A stretch of DNA of 31,973 nt from Dehalococcoidia bacterium UBA2979 (lineage in GTDB: Bacteria; Chloroflexota; Dehalococcoidia; UBA2979): contig DEAP01000031.1 in NCBI GenBank assembly GCA_002348225.1, positions 1 through 31,973 on the forward strand, read 5' to 3'. Position 1 is the first letter of the stretch. Every line of letters begins with the position of its first letter. A program made the position numbers and the translations under genes. The notes under the pieces were generated by a model. The model saw only the letters and a program-made list of their open reading frames with translations. It was not told the DNA's origin and did no database searches. Below, in pieces: positions 14,020 through 22,297 of this stretch.

Positions 14020-14769
14020 TTAGTTTTTACCTGTGACCTTTTTTGTTGCATCCCCAAAGCGTGATTGGTGGTCGGGCCCTCCACGAAGGAGCAGGTCTGC
14101 CTGCACTTCCATTCCTGACGCGTCACCACCATTTAGCGATGCATTGATTGTAGCTTTCGACCATTTCAAGGCAAGAGGAGACGCTTGGGCGATCTGTAGA
14201 GCAATCTCATTTACTTGGCTACTGAATGCCCCTTCCGGCACGCTGGCATTGACCAGACCAATATCCTTTGCTTCTGAGCCTTGGATCACACGGGATGTGA
14301 AGATTAGTTCTTTCGCCATTGGCCCGCCGACGATTTGAGGGAGAGCGGCTGCACCTACGACTAGTCCGTACTCAGCACCTGGGAATCGAAACCGTGACGA
14401 ATCACTACACACCCGAATATCGCAGGCGCAAGCAAGTGCAGCACCCGCACCATAGGCTGGTCCATTGATTGCAGCAATTGTAGGTTTTTCCGAGGCACCC
14501 ACTCGATTGGCTGCTTCTTGCGAGGGATTGAAGCGGCGTTCACCGCGTCGATAAGCGGCGTTTGCTTCACTCATATCAGCGCCTGCACAGAAAGACCCCT
14601 CGGTGCCCTCGATAATAATCACAATTACGGCCGGATCTGAGTCAAAATCCGCCATGCATTCGATTATTTCTGAGGCCATCGGCTCGTTAATAGCATTTCG
14701 CTTGTCCGGCCGATTAAGCACCAAACGGCCTATTCCGTCCTGCTTTGTTGCCATAATGAACTCGGGCAT
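14020..14769 (-). CDS. crotonase (enoyl-CoA hydratase/isomerase) superfamily protein
   Basis: Crotonases bind acyl-CoA and stabilise a thioester enolate with two backbone NH groups. The oxyanion segments are GSFCAGADMSEA (59-70) and INGPAYGAGAALACACDI (101-118), and RPDKRNAINEPM at the N-terminus is typical. Enoyl-CoA hydratase uses Glu in GGGCEL and, 20 residues on, in QPE. Here those positions are Ala111 and Gly131, although Glu133 is two residues away. A true hydratase activity is therefore doubtful, and isomerase, hydrolase or decarboxylase chemistry is possible. The length of 249 is normal. GAGGAGG precedes the ATG. It follows the CoA-transferase gene by 32 bases, so both probably act on the same CoA ester. 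Confidence 0.88.
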   Translation of the reverse strand: MPEFIMATKQDGIGRLVLNRPDKRNAINEPMASEIIECMADFDSDPAVIVIIIEGTEGSFCAGADMSEANAAYRRGERRFNPSQEAANRVGASEKPTIAAINGPAYGAGAALACACDIRVCSDSSRFRFPGAEYGLVVGAAALPQIVGGPMAKELIFTSRVIQGSEAKDIGLVNASVPEGAFSSQVNEIALQIAQASPLALKWSKATINASLNGGDASGMEVQADLLLRGGPDHQSRFGDATKKVTGKN

Positions 14770-14801
14770 ATTGTGAGCCTCCTCGGATTATTGTTAAGCA
14801 A

Positions 14802-16073
14802 CTACAGGATAGCCCCATTTGATCGCAGGTCCTCAATTTCATCAGCAGAGTAGCCAATTTGTTTCAGGAGCGAATCATTATCACGGCCGAGCGGTGGACT
14901 AGCTGTTGAGGGGTCGAGTGTCGACTTCGACATTTTCCATGGAGGGGCCTGCATGAATATAGGGCCTGCCAGATCGTGCTCGAGTTCTATAACGTAGTCA
15001 TTTGCTCGGACATGGGGATCGGAAAGTAGCTCCTGCACGAATTTGACAGGGGCGCATGGGACGCCGCCGTCGGTCAGTATTTGCTCCCATTCGGTGGTTG
15101 TCCTTGTTTTCATCAATTTTTCCACAGTATCTGTCACTTGCTGATCTATTATTTGCTGAGCAGGGTTGAGTGGGTCGTACTCGGGTTCATCGCGGTTGTG
15201 CTCAAAGCCAACCGATTTTCTTATTTTTTCACGAAGGCTGGCCGAGAGTGCACCAAGAGCAATTGCACCATCAGCAGTTTCAAAAACCCGATAGTACACG
15301 TTTCCTAACGCTGCGGTTTTCACGATAGCATCGCGAGTATGTAGGAAGTCTCCGTAAGTTGTCCCCTCAGCCCTAGCTGTCTCGAGTGCATGAAGGAATT
15401 CATCCCGTTGCTGCTGGTCGGCCACAGGGAGGCTTTGAAATTGACTCATATGGGTGGTTAGCGCATTGATGAGAAGGCTTGTTTCGACCCGCTGACCCTC
15501 TCCTGTTCGCTCTCGGTGAAAGAGAGCTGCCAAGACTCCGGCGCAGATAGAGTATCCAGTCGTTGTGTCCGCGTATGCTGGTCCTACTTGTGGGGCACCT
15601 TGCTCATTAACCTTGCCTACAGAGGACATCATGCCGCTAAAAGCCTGGACGACTATATCGTAGCCAGGCCGGTCTGCAAGCGAGCCTTCTCTACCCCATG
15701 CCGTATTGTCTAAATAAATGAGGTCTGGGCGGATTGCCGAGAGGGTTTCATAATCGATAGCCAGCCTTTGAGCCACGTCAGGGCGATAATTGATAACGAC
15801 GACGTCTATGTCTTTGACTAGGCGGTGGATAACCTGCTGAGAATCTTCGGCCTGCAAGTTAATTGCCAGTGATTTTTTACCGCGATTTAGTCCAATGAAA
15901 GTTTTTGACTCAGTAGGTATGAATTGGGCAGCGAGTCTCCATGGTTCTCCGCCGAGGGGCTCGACTTTGATTACTTCAGCCCCGAGATCCGAAAGGAACT
16001 GGCAACCGAGAGGCCCAGCGATAATTTGTGTGAATTCAAGTACTTTAATTCCGTCAAGTGGGGATGGGCTCAT
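14802..16073 (-). CDS. family III CoA-transferase (CaiB/BaiF/Frc type), second copy
   Basis: A paralogue of the gene at 11640-12923, with the same landmarks: GIKVLEFTQIIAGPLGCQFL, GAEVIKVEPLGGEPWRLAAQ, INYRPDVAQRLAIDYETLSA and RPGYDIVVQAFSGMM. The likely nucleophile is Asp169 in AYADTTTG, followed by LAALFHRERTGEGQ. About half of the first 200 residues are identical to the other copy by eye. It has 423 residues. The ribosome binding site AGGAAAT is adequate. It begins the operon CoA-transferase, crotonase, DinB-like, CinA-like. The two copies point towards each other and may use different acids. Confidence 0.92.
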   Translation of the reverse strand: MSPSPLDGIKVLEFTQIIAGPLGCQFLSDLGAEVIKVEPLGGEPWRLAAQFIPTESKTFIGLNRGKKSLAINLQAEDSQQVIHRLVKDIDVVVINYRPDVAQRLAIDYETLSAIRPDLIYLDNTAWGREGSLADRPGYDIVVQAFSGMMSSVGKVNEQGAPQVGPAYADTTTGYSICAGVLAALFHRERTGEGQRVETSLLINALTTHMSQFQSLPVADQQQRDEFLHALETARAEGTTYGDFLHTRDAIVKTAALGNVYYRVFETADGAIALGALSASLREKIRKSVGFEHNRDEPEYDPLNPAQQIIDQQVTDTVEKLMKTRTTTEWEQILTDGGVPCAPVKFVQELLSDPHVRANDYVIELEHDLAGPIFMQAPPWKMSKSTLDPSTASPPLGRDNDSLLKQIGYSADEIEDLRSNGAIL

Positions 16074-16105
16074 ACTTTCTCATTTCCTGATCTTCTCGCT
16101 GGCTA

Positions 16106-16133
16106 TTGGGTGACAGACCAGCTGAGGTATGAT
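16106..16133 (+). promoter_or_regulatory. candidate promoter for the sortase gene
   Basis: TATGAT (16128-16133) matches five of six -10 positions. TTGGGT (16106-16111) is a weak -35 box, 16 bases upstream. The predicted start near 16140 gives a leader of about 30 bases. The 95-base gap must also hold the promoter for the minus-strand CoA-transferase operon. Confidence 0.35.
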
Positions 16134-16168
16134 GAATTGTAGCTTGGACATCAGGAATTTGAATATCC

Positions 16169-16933
16169 ATGAAAAACAGAGTTGTAATTTTTAGAACTAT
16201 GCGCAGCCGGAAGTATGCGAAGATAATCATTTTGTCGCTAGTGGTGGCTCTGGCGAGTGGGTGCGGGGTGGAGGCAGACACCAGCCTGATCCAACCGGAT
16301 TCTACTTCGGTGATCAGTGTCGATTCGAGTACTGTTGAAGTCACGACAGTACCAGCAGAGACAGCAACGCCGACGAACCCGAACACTATCTCTAATCTCG
16401 GCGAGTTTGTGACAAAGTATGGGTACCATCAAGATTGCGCCGAAGGGACGTTGCTTGAGATCCCGAAAATAGGTGTCTATAGTCAGGTCTGTGAGCAGTT
16501 TGTGCCGATAGGTACGGATATGCCAAACCCATATGGCCCAGCAGACGTTGCGCTCTATGACTTGAGCCAATGGAGCCGTCTTGGCGGGATGCCGGGTTCG
16601 GGCGAAAATGCGATTTTTGCTGGACACGTGGACTACAACGCCGCGGTCGCTTACGCGGGCGTCAGGTATCGCGGACCCGGAGTATTCCAAAACCTTCGTT
16701 TTCTGGCCGAGGGCGACTTAGTGAAAGTGCACGTTGATGGAGAGATCTACGAGTATGAGGTGGTGTGGCAGAGGGAGCTTGATGCCAGCGCAGACTCGTG
16801 GAGGGAAATGTGGAGCGCTGACGTACCGGTAGAAAGTATTACTATTTACACGTGTGGCGGCGAATTTGATGCCAGCACACGTACTTACAGCCAACGGTTG
16901 GTGGTCAGGGCTGAACGCCGCGACCAAAGTTAA
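16169..16933 (+). CDS. sortase with lipoprotein-like N-terminus
   Basis: Sortases are cell-surface transpeptidases with a His-Cys-Arg active site. All three are visible: His153 in AIFAGHVDYN, Cys229 in ITIYTCGGEF (family TLxTC) and Arg243 in YSQRLVVRA. The short single-domain form resembles class E/F enzymes. Residues 15-31 form a basic-then-hydrophobic leader (RKYAKIIILSLVVALASG) ending in LASGC, so Cys32 may be lipidated instead of the usual membrane-anchor helix. A Ser/Thr/Pro/Val-rich linker spans 33-75. ATG 16169 has AGGAA upstream at rather long spacing; ATG 16199 is an alternative. No sortase substrate with a C-terminal sorting signal is seen in the window. Confidence 0.85.
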   Translation: MKNRVVIFRTMRSRKYAKIIILSLVVALASGCGVEADTSLIQPDSTSVISVDSSTVEVTTVPAETATPTNPNTISNLGEFVTKYGYHQDCAEGTLLEIPKIGVYSQVCEQFVPIGTDMPNPYGPADVALYDLSQWSRLGGMPGSGENAIFAGHVDYNAAVAYAGVRYRGPGVFQNLRFLAEGDLVKVHVDGEIYEYEVVWQRELDASADSWREMWSADVPVESITIYTCGGEFDASTRTYSQRLVVRAERRDQS

Positions 16934-16947
16934 CGCAGGTGATTGCT

Positions 16948-16968
16948 ATGGAAGACGGCGGTGAATAG
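16948..16968 (+). CDS. possible six-residue leader ORF before the aminotransferase gene
   Basis: ATG 16948 has a well-placed AGGTGATT and encodes MEDGGE, stopping two bases before the GTG start of the next gene, which itself lacks a good binding site. The arrangement would suit reinitiation. It may instead be chance; there is no conservation evidence available here. Confidence 0.25.
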   Translation: MEDGGE

Positions 16969-16970
16969 AA

Positions 16971-18170
16971 GTGTCTGAAAGTGGCCGTGATTTTCACCCA
17001 GATAGTTCAGAGATATTTGGCCTGCTGAAGAGACCGACTGCGCTGTCCGATCTTAAATATGATTTAAATGCCGGGGTACCTGACCCGAATTCGCTTCCAT
17101 CCGAAGCTTTGGGCCGGGCATTTACGAGGATTCTAGAGTCTAACCCTGAGGAGTCACTTACTTACGACACTATTCACTTTGGCTTTCCTGCTCTGAAAGC
17201 ATTCATAGCTCACAAATATGCGGATTCTGTAGCGGGTATTAATGACGATTGGGTCACAATGGTGTCCGGCTCGGCTCATGGTCTGGATAATATCGCCTCG
17301 GCATTTTTCGATAAGGGCGATGGGGTCATCGTGGGTGCACCCAGCTATCCAGGGGCCATTAGGACGTTCACCGCTCGTGGTGCATCAGTATTTGCGGCTC
17401 GACAAGATGCCTCGGGAATAACCGGCGATTCGTTAAAATTGGTCTTAGAAAAATGCCAGGATGAGAATATTAGAGTTAAGGCAATCTATCTGATCCCGAA
17501 CTATGACAATCCCTCCTCAGTATTGATGCCTGTGGAGAGACGCAAGGAAATCCTGCAGATTGCACAGGATTACAAAGTGCTAGTCATTGAAGATGGTGCA
17601 TATGCCGGTGTTGATCTGAGCGGTGCCCCCCCGGACTCATTGTTCGAAATGGCGGGCGGGGAGGGTGTTATTTACTGCGGTACCTTTTCAAAAACTATTG
17701 CTACAGGACTTAGGAGCGGCTATCTAATGGCATCTCCGGACATTACTAGATCCCTGCGATTTATGAGGCTGGATAATGCATCCTCTCCCTTGGTTCAAAG
17801 AGCTATATACGAATTTGTGTCCTCCGACGAGTATGAGTCGCATCTCTCAAAAATACTCTCTATCTACCGCGCACGCAGGGATGCGGCCAGTGAATCTCTT
17901 ATAAAATACTGCGGACGGTTTGTGGAATTTGATGAACCGAAAGGGGGGTTTTTCCATTGGCTGAGATTACGTGACGGTATTTCGGCGAGTTCAATTGTTA
18001 GTAAGGCGAGGGAATTTGGCGTAGCGGTGTCTGCTGGAAGTGGATACTACCTCGAGGATGACCCCGAGAGTGATAGTAGAGTTCGACTTGTTTTTTCGAC
18101 ATTATCTGAAGACGATCTGGCCGATGCAATAGAGCTTTTAGGTAAGTCGTTCGAATCGATTCGAAAGTAG
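16971..18170 (+). CDS. PLP-dependent class I/II aminotransferase, copy 1
   Basis: Fold-type I aminotransferase of the LysN / MocR-C-terminal type (2-aminoadipate-like group) without an HTH domain. Landmarks are LNAGVPDPNSLPSEAL near residue 32, TMVSGSAHGLDNIASAF, YLIPNYDNPSSVLMPVERR at 173-191, VIEDGAYAGV with Asp208, and the PLP lysine Lys241 in CGTFSKTIATGLRSGYL. The C-terminal FDEPKGGFFHWLRLRDG is typical of the group. The start is GTG 16971 (399 residues), after a tiny leader frame. It is followed after 111 bases by a paralogue. The amino donor and acceptor cannot be assigned. Confidence 0.9.
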   Translation: MSESGRDFHPDSSEIFGLLKRPTALSDLKYDLNAGVPDPNSLPSEALGRAFTRILESNPEESLTYDTIHFGFPALKAFIAHKYADSVAGINDDWVTMVSGSAHGLDNIASAFFDKGDGVIVGAPSYPGAIRTFTARGASVFAARQDASGITGDSLKLVLEKCQDENIRVKAIYLIPNYDNPSSVLMPVERRKEILQIAQDYKVLVIEDGAYAGVDLSGAPPDSLFEMAGGEGVIYCGTFSKTIATGLRSGYLMASPDITRSLRFMRLDNASSPLVQRAIYEFVSSDEYESHLSKILSIYRARRDAASESLIKYCGRFVEFDEPKGGFFHWLRLRDGISASSIVSKAREFGVAVSAGSGYYLEDDPESDSRVRLVFSTLSEDDLADAIELLGKSFESIRK

Positions 18171-18281
18171 ATATACGGAGACACGCTTTGGTTCTTCGTA
18201 GCCTGTCTCTTGATGCTGAGGGGAGTTTACGACTAGGATTTGTCAATACTTTGAATATGGAAAGTAGCGATAGGGTCACAC

Positions 18282-19559
18282 ATGAGCATTGCCAATGAGC
18301 TAAAAGCAATATGGTCCGAGTACGATCTGGACGAACTCGCTTCGGAGGGCGCTAAATTTCTGTCGAGAGGCTCAGCGACTGATTGGGGCCTTCCCGCGGA
18401 TTTGGAACCCCGAGTGCCGCCGATCACCCTTGGTGGCGGGATTCCTGATCCTGTATCTCTGCCAAGAGATGAGCTTATCCAGTCAATGTCTCGATCGATT
18501 GATGTTGAAAGTGACGAACCACTTCGCTACGGGGGCGGCATCGGGTACGAACACCTAAGGGATGAAATGGCCAGGAGATTCAATCGTGAACGAGGCTCTA
18601 ACGTTACCGCTGACCACTTTTTGCTAACGAATGGGAGTGCCGGAGCGATCGACCTAGTATGCCGGGCCTACTTGTCCCCGGGTGATACGGTCATTACCGA
18701 GCGCCCGACGTTTTCTGGTTCGGTGCGTACTTTCAAAGGACACCAAGCCAATGTAGTCACCGTCCCTATAGACAGTGAAGGGATGCGCACTGATTTACTC
18801 GAGGACAGAATACAGGAAGTTGAAAAGAATGGTGTCCGCGTAAAACTAATCTATACAATTGCAACTTTCCATAATCCCGCTGGGATTACGATGTCGGAGG
18901 ACCGTAGGAACGAATTACTGAGGATTGCGGCGAAGCACCAAATTTTGATCGTCGATGATGAGGCATATAGTGAGCTCCGATTTCCAGAGACCAGCTTGCC
19001 TAAGGATTTGTCCACTATGTCCGAGTGCCATGGAGTGATATCGGTAGGGACATTCTCCAAAATCATTGCAACAGGCTTGAGGGTGGGTTGGATTCACGGT
19101 GATCCGAGAGTTCTGGATCATGTTTTACGGATGAGATTCGACATGGGAAATTCTCCACTCTTGCACTATATGCTTGCTGATTTCATGTCATCTGGTGAAC
19201 TTGATAGCCATATCGAGGAGATGCGGGGTCTTTACCGAGACAAGTGCAGGGCTTTAGCCAATGGCCTGCGGACCTATTGTGAGCCCTACATAACTTTCAA
19301 AGAACCCGAGGGTGGGTTCTTCATGTGGGTTAATTTACGAGATGGACTAGATCCGCAAAGTGTCCAGGCTGCGGCTGTTGAGGAGGGTCTGATCGCACCT
19401 GCGGGCTATGCGTTTTTTCCTAATCAGGATGAAATGGACACTCAGAATATCCGACTGGCATATTCGTGGGCGCGGCTTGAAGATCTGGAAGAAGCTTCGA
19501 AACGTTTAGGCCGTGCATGTGAGCGGGTTGCCACGGGTGAATTCACTCTGGCGTCTTAA
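18282..19559 (+). CDS. PLP-dependent class I/II aminotransferase, copy 2
   Basis: Paralogue of the preceding gene with the same order of motifs: LGGGIPDPVSLPRDELI at 50-66, FLLTNGSAGAIDLVCRAYL, YTIATFHNPAGITMSEDRR at 191-209, IVDDEAYSELRF, and Lys260 in VGTFSKIIATGLRVGW. PEGGFFMWVNLRDGLDPQSV matches the copy 1 end. It carries about 25 extra N-terminal residues and totals 425. ATG 18282 has TAGGG upstream. The catalytic residues are intact in both copies, so this looks like duplication with divergence of substrate, not decay. The stop lies 11 bases from the stop of a convergent phosphatase gene. Confidence 0.9.
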   Translation: MSIANELKAIWSEYDLDELASEGAKFLSRGSATDWGLPADLEPRVPPITLGGGIPDPVSLPRDELIQSMSRSIDVESDEPLRYGGGIGYEHLRDEMARRFNRERGSNVTADHFLLTNGSAGAIDLVCRAYLSPGDTVITERPTFSGSVRTFKGHQANVVTVPIDSEGMRTDLLEDRIQEVEKNGVRVKLIYTIATFHNPAGITMSEDRRNELLRIAAKHQILIVDDEAYSELRFPETSLPKDLSTMSECHGVISVGTFSKIIATGLRVGWIHGDPRVLDHVLRMRFDMGNSPLLHYMLADFMSSGELDSHIEEMRGLYRDKCRALANGLRTYCEPYITFKEPEGGFFMWVNLRDGLDPQSVQAAAVEEGLIAPAGYAFFPNQDEMDTQNIRLAYSWARLEDLEEASKRLGRACERVATGEFTLAS

Positions 19560-19570
19560 TTACTGAATAG

Positions 19571-20143
19571 CTAGGAAAGGGTTTGGAGTAGCGACTCAAA
19601 CTCTTTCCAGCCGTCCACTGATCTTACGTGGTCTGCCATCTTAGTTGACGCACCGCTGCCGCCAGCAATGCTGGTAGGCATCCATCCGCCTGCTATGAGA
19701 ACGGGTACGGTGGCAATGTCTGGAGTAAAGGTGTTGATTTGCGCCAGCATGTCGTCGAGGTGGGCAGTTAGCTCCAGCTCACGTGCGATAGGGCCTTTAT
19801 CTTCTCTGTTAGTCGGATAGATATTAGCGGTCAGGTCACGAGAATTTAGCCACTGGTCGATGAAGAGTACCTCGCGGTCATAACGCGCTGTCAAAATGAT
19901 TATCTCGTGATCATGAGCGATTAATCGTTGGAGTACGCCTACGGAATCAGGTCGGGGTTCAAGTTGTAACGAAAGATCGGTTTCTAATATTTCTGTCACG
20001 AGTGCTTGGCTGTTGTCTTCGCCAATAGTTGAGGCCAGCGTCTCGCCCTTCTTGAGCTCTTTACCGAAACGCTGCTGCACGAGCTTTCTTAGTAGCCCTC
20101 GATAGTCGTTGAGTGTGTCGTCGAAATCGATACCAATTCTCAT
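19571..20143 (-). CDS. HAD-superfamily phosphatase, 5'-nucleotidase (NT5C)-like
   Basis: HAD phosphatases use a phospho-aspartate. Motif I is IGIDFDDTLNDY at residues 3-14 (nucleophile and acid aspartates), motif II is IIILTARYD, a Lys is present in TNREDKGPIA, and motif III is AHLDDMLAQI. The arrangement resembles the 5'(3')-deoxyribonucleotidase NT5C group, whose members dephosphorylate dNMPs, but the family is broad. I chose ATG 20143 with AGGA eight bases upstream, giving 190 residues; TTG 20167 would add eight. It lies 95 bases after the VOC gene on the same strand and may share its transcript. Confidence 0.78.
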   Translation of the reverse strand: MRIGIDFDDTLNDYRGLLRKLVQQRFGKELKKGETLASTIGEDNSQALVTEILETDLSLQLEPRPDSVGVLQRLIAHDHEIIILTARYDREVLFIDQWLNSRDLTANIYPTNREDKGPIARELELTAHLDDMLAQINTFTPDIATVPVLIAGGWMPTSIAGGSGASTKMADHVRSVDGWKEFESLLQTLS

Positions 20144-20238
20144 GGAGTTTCCTGTACTTTGTGCCAACTCTGATGTTTCTTACTATATATCTTGGTTGCT
20201 GCAAGCTATAGTGGTGCCGCCAGCGCTACTTTTACTCC

Positions 20239-20658
20239 TCAAAGGGCAGGCTGTAGTAACTGAAGAGTATTCATGTCGGGATCCTGGAATGTCGCAATCC
20301 AGCCGCCCCAGGATTCCTGCTCAGGTTGTCTCGTGAATACAACTCCTCGGGTTTTGAGTTCTTCCGATACAGACCATATATCCGTAACATAAAAATTGAC
20401 CATTACCCTGTTGGGATCTTTATTTGTTCCGGTGATTCCAGAATGAACGGTTACTGTTAACCGGATGTCGGACGGCGAGTCTCCCCACGCGAAGTTAATA
20501 AATTGAGCACGGCTGTGCAGCGGCTGTAGGTTCAGTTTGCGGGTATAGAAATCGCGCATAGCCTCAAATTTGGAGACCGAGGTCCAAATGATAACCCCCG
20601 CTAAGCCGGTGAAATGGTCGGCAGTCTGTTGATTTTGCATCAGGTCAGCAATCGTCAC
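20239..20658 (-). CDS. VOC superfamily (glyoxalase/dioxygenase-fold) protein
   Basis: Vicinal-oxygen-chelate proteins are metal-dependent enzymes or binding proteins with paired beta-alpha-beta-beta-beta units. The pattern is visible: VIIWTSVSKFEAMRDFYTRK (residues 23-42), NFAWGDSPSDIRLTVTVHSG, VMVNFYVTDIWSVSEELKTR, and the closing WGGWIATFQDPDMNTLQLLQ. The 139-residue length equals one two-module domain. The start is GTG 20658, which overlaps the pepA stop as GTGA and suggests coupled translation; ATG 20640 is possible. The canonical first-metal His is not obvious, so it may be a non-enzymatic member. Substrate unknown. Confidence 0.82.
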   Translation of the reverse strand: MTIADLMQNQQTADHFTGLAGVIIWTSVSKFEAMRDFYTRKLNLQPLHSRAQFINFAWGDSPSDIRLTVTVHSGITGTNKDPNRVMVNFYVTDIWSVSEELKTRGVVFTRQPEQESWGGWIATFQDPDMNTLQLLQPAL

Positions 20659-22172
20659 CCTCGTGCAGCAATAAACTCGACAAGTGATCTGACTGGAGTG
20701 CCGTTGCTGCCTTTCACTTTAATTCCACGGTCGTTATTTGCAGCCATGACCCCTGCGATATCTAAGTGGGCCCACGGAACATCACCAACAAAGGCTTCTA
20801 TGAATTTGGCAGCAGTGATGGATCCGGCGAGACGGCCACCAGTATTCTTGATATCAGCCACATCGCTTTTGATTTGCTTGCCGTAGTAATCATCGATCGG
20901 CATCCTCCAGAGCAGCTCGTTAGTCTTTGCTGATGCTTGCTCCAACTGTCTAAATAGGGCATCTTGATTTGAAAATACACCTATCCTGTAGTCACCCAGA
21001 GCAACCCCCATAGCACCAGTCAGAGTAGCCACATCGATTATTGCAGAAGGCTTGCCTAGCGATCGCGCATATGCGATCCCATCTGCCAGAACTAATCGCC
21101 CCTCTGCGTCCGTGTTGATGACCTCAATAGACTGGCCATCCATTGCGTAAACAACATCACCAGGCTTTGTAGCTGATCCGCCCGGCATATTTTCTGTGCA
21201 AGGCGCAATCGCGAGGACATTTGCTTCGAGGCCGAGTTCGGCCACAGCCCCGATCGTTGCAATTACTGTGGCTGCGCCGGTCATGTCGTATTTCATGGCC
21301 TCCATTCCTCCAGGAGGTTTCAATGATATTCCGCCGGTGTCGAAAGTGATCCCTTTGCCGACAAGCGCAACGTGGGCTTTGCGTCCTCCGTTTCTGTACC
21401 TCATGACTATGAACTTAGGCGGTTGATGAGAGCCACTCGCGACCGACAAATATGAACCCATGCCTAGTCGCTGGGCATCGGACTTTTCGAGAATTTCAAT
21501 TTCAAACCCTTTTGTCTCCGCCAGCTCCCGTGCCTTCTCCGCGATAATAGTGGGGGTCATAAGATTTGCTGGTGTATTCGCGAGATCTCGTGCAAAGTTG
21601 GTAGCACTTCCCATCGCCATCCCTTTTGCATGAGCATTCTCAATGGCTCTTGCCGCCCGTCGTCCACCAAGCGCAAGAGTCATTCGGCCAAGCGAATACT
21701 TTGGGATGTCCTTGTTATTCGTATGGTGTTTGTCGAATCGATACAGCCCCAAAATCAAGGCTTCTGTAACTGTTTGAGTTGCCAGCTCAGCACTGCCGAT
21801 TGCATTAGCGAGTGGCTCCATAGCGATGAGTACAGTCTTTGCGTCACGAGATCTAAGCTGACGCGACAGAGTCGCAAAAATATCTCTGGCAGCATTTGCT
21901 CCCGAGATTCCATTACCGACTGAACCAATTCCTACCACCGCAATTCTGCCGAATGCTGGTGCGGTGGAAGGTAACCAAGTTAATTCGCCGGACTGGCCCG
22001 TTATTACGCCACTCAGCGAGAGGGTCTGCAGAGCGCCGCCAGTGAGTTTGTCTACGTCCTGCAAGAAGCCACTCTTCCCTTTGTCTCCCTCTCGGATAGG
22101 GATGAGGAGGGTATCAGCGGACAAGTCCAAGGCCGGCTGATTTTTGATTTCAATTGATGTTTGTGATGACAT
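20655..22172 (-). CDS. pepA: leucyl aminopeptidase, M17 family
   Basis: PepA is a hexameric di-metal aminopeptidase that removes N-terminal residues from peptides; in some bacteria it also binds DNA. Metal and catalytic residues are present: GKGITFDTGGISLKP (272-286), KYDMTGAA (294-301) and the signature NTDAEGRL at 353-360, followed by VLADGIAYA. The N-terminal macro-like domain (1-165) is present. The length of 505 is normal. ATG 22172 has AAAGGA upstream. Its stop overlaps the VOC start. It is transcribed divergently from the DegV-like gene. Confidence 0.96.
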   Translation of the reverse strand: MSSQTSIEIKNQPALDLSADTLLIPIREGDKGKSGFLQDVDKLTGGALQTLSLSGVITGQSGELTWLPSTAPAFGRIAVVGIGSVGNGISGANAARDIFATLSRQLRSRDAKTVLIAMEPLANAIGSAELATQTVTEALILGLYRFDKHHTNNKDIPKYSLGRMTLALGGRRAARAIENAHAKGMAMGSATNFARDLANTPANLMTPTIIAEKARELAETKGFEIEILEKSDAQRLGMGSYLSVASGSHQPPKFIVMRYRNGGRKAHVALVGKGITFDTGGISLKPPGGMEAMKYDMTGAATVIATIGAVAELGLEANVLAIAPCTENMPGGSATKPGDVVYAMDGQSIEVINTDAEGRLVLADGIAYARSLGKPSAIIDVATLTGAMGVALGDYRIGVFSNQDALFRQLEQASAKTNELLWRMPIDDYYGKQIKSDVADIKNTGGRLAGSITAAKFIEAFVGDVPWAHLDIAGVMAANNDRGIKVKGSNGTPVRSLVEFIAARG

Positions 22173-22223
22173 GGGTGCGATCCTTTAGCTCCAGAGGCAT
22201 CTAGTATTAGAGAAATGTTGTGC

Positions 22224-22252
22224 TCAACAGTTTAGCTTGTCAAAAGCATAAT
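22224..22252 (+). promoter_or_regulatory. candidate promoter for the DegV-like gene
   Basis: TCAACA (22224-22229, four of six) and CATAAT (22247-22252, five of six) are 17 bases apart. A transcript would start near 22259, downstream of the GTG 22220 that opens the longest frame. This supports a later start for the gene. Confidence 0.35.
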
Positions 22253-22297
22253 GCCATGCTTGAAGAATTAAGGATGCATAGGGAGCGGAGTAGATCG

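Noticed and set aside
18188..18298. 36-residue TTG-started frame between the two aminotransferases
   Set aside because: Its end overlaps the next gene, the composition is unremarkable and nothing but GGAG upstream supports it.
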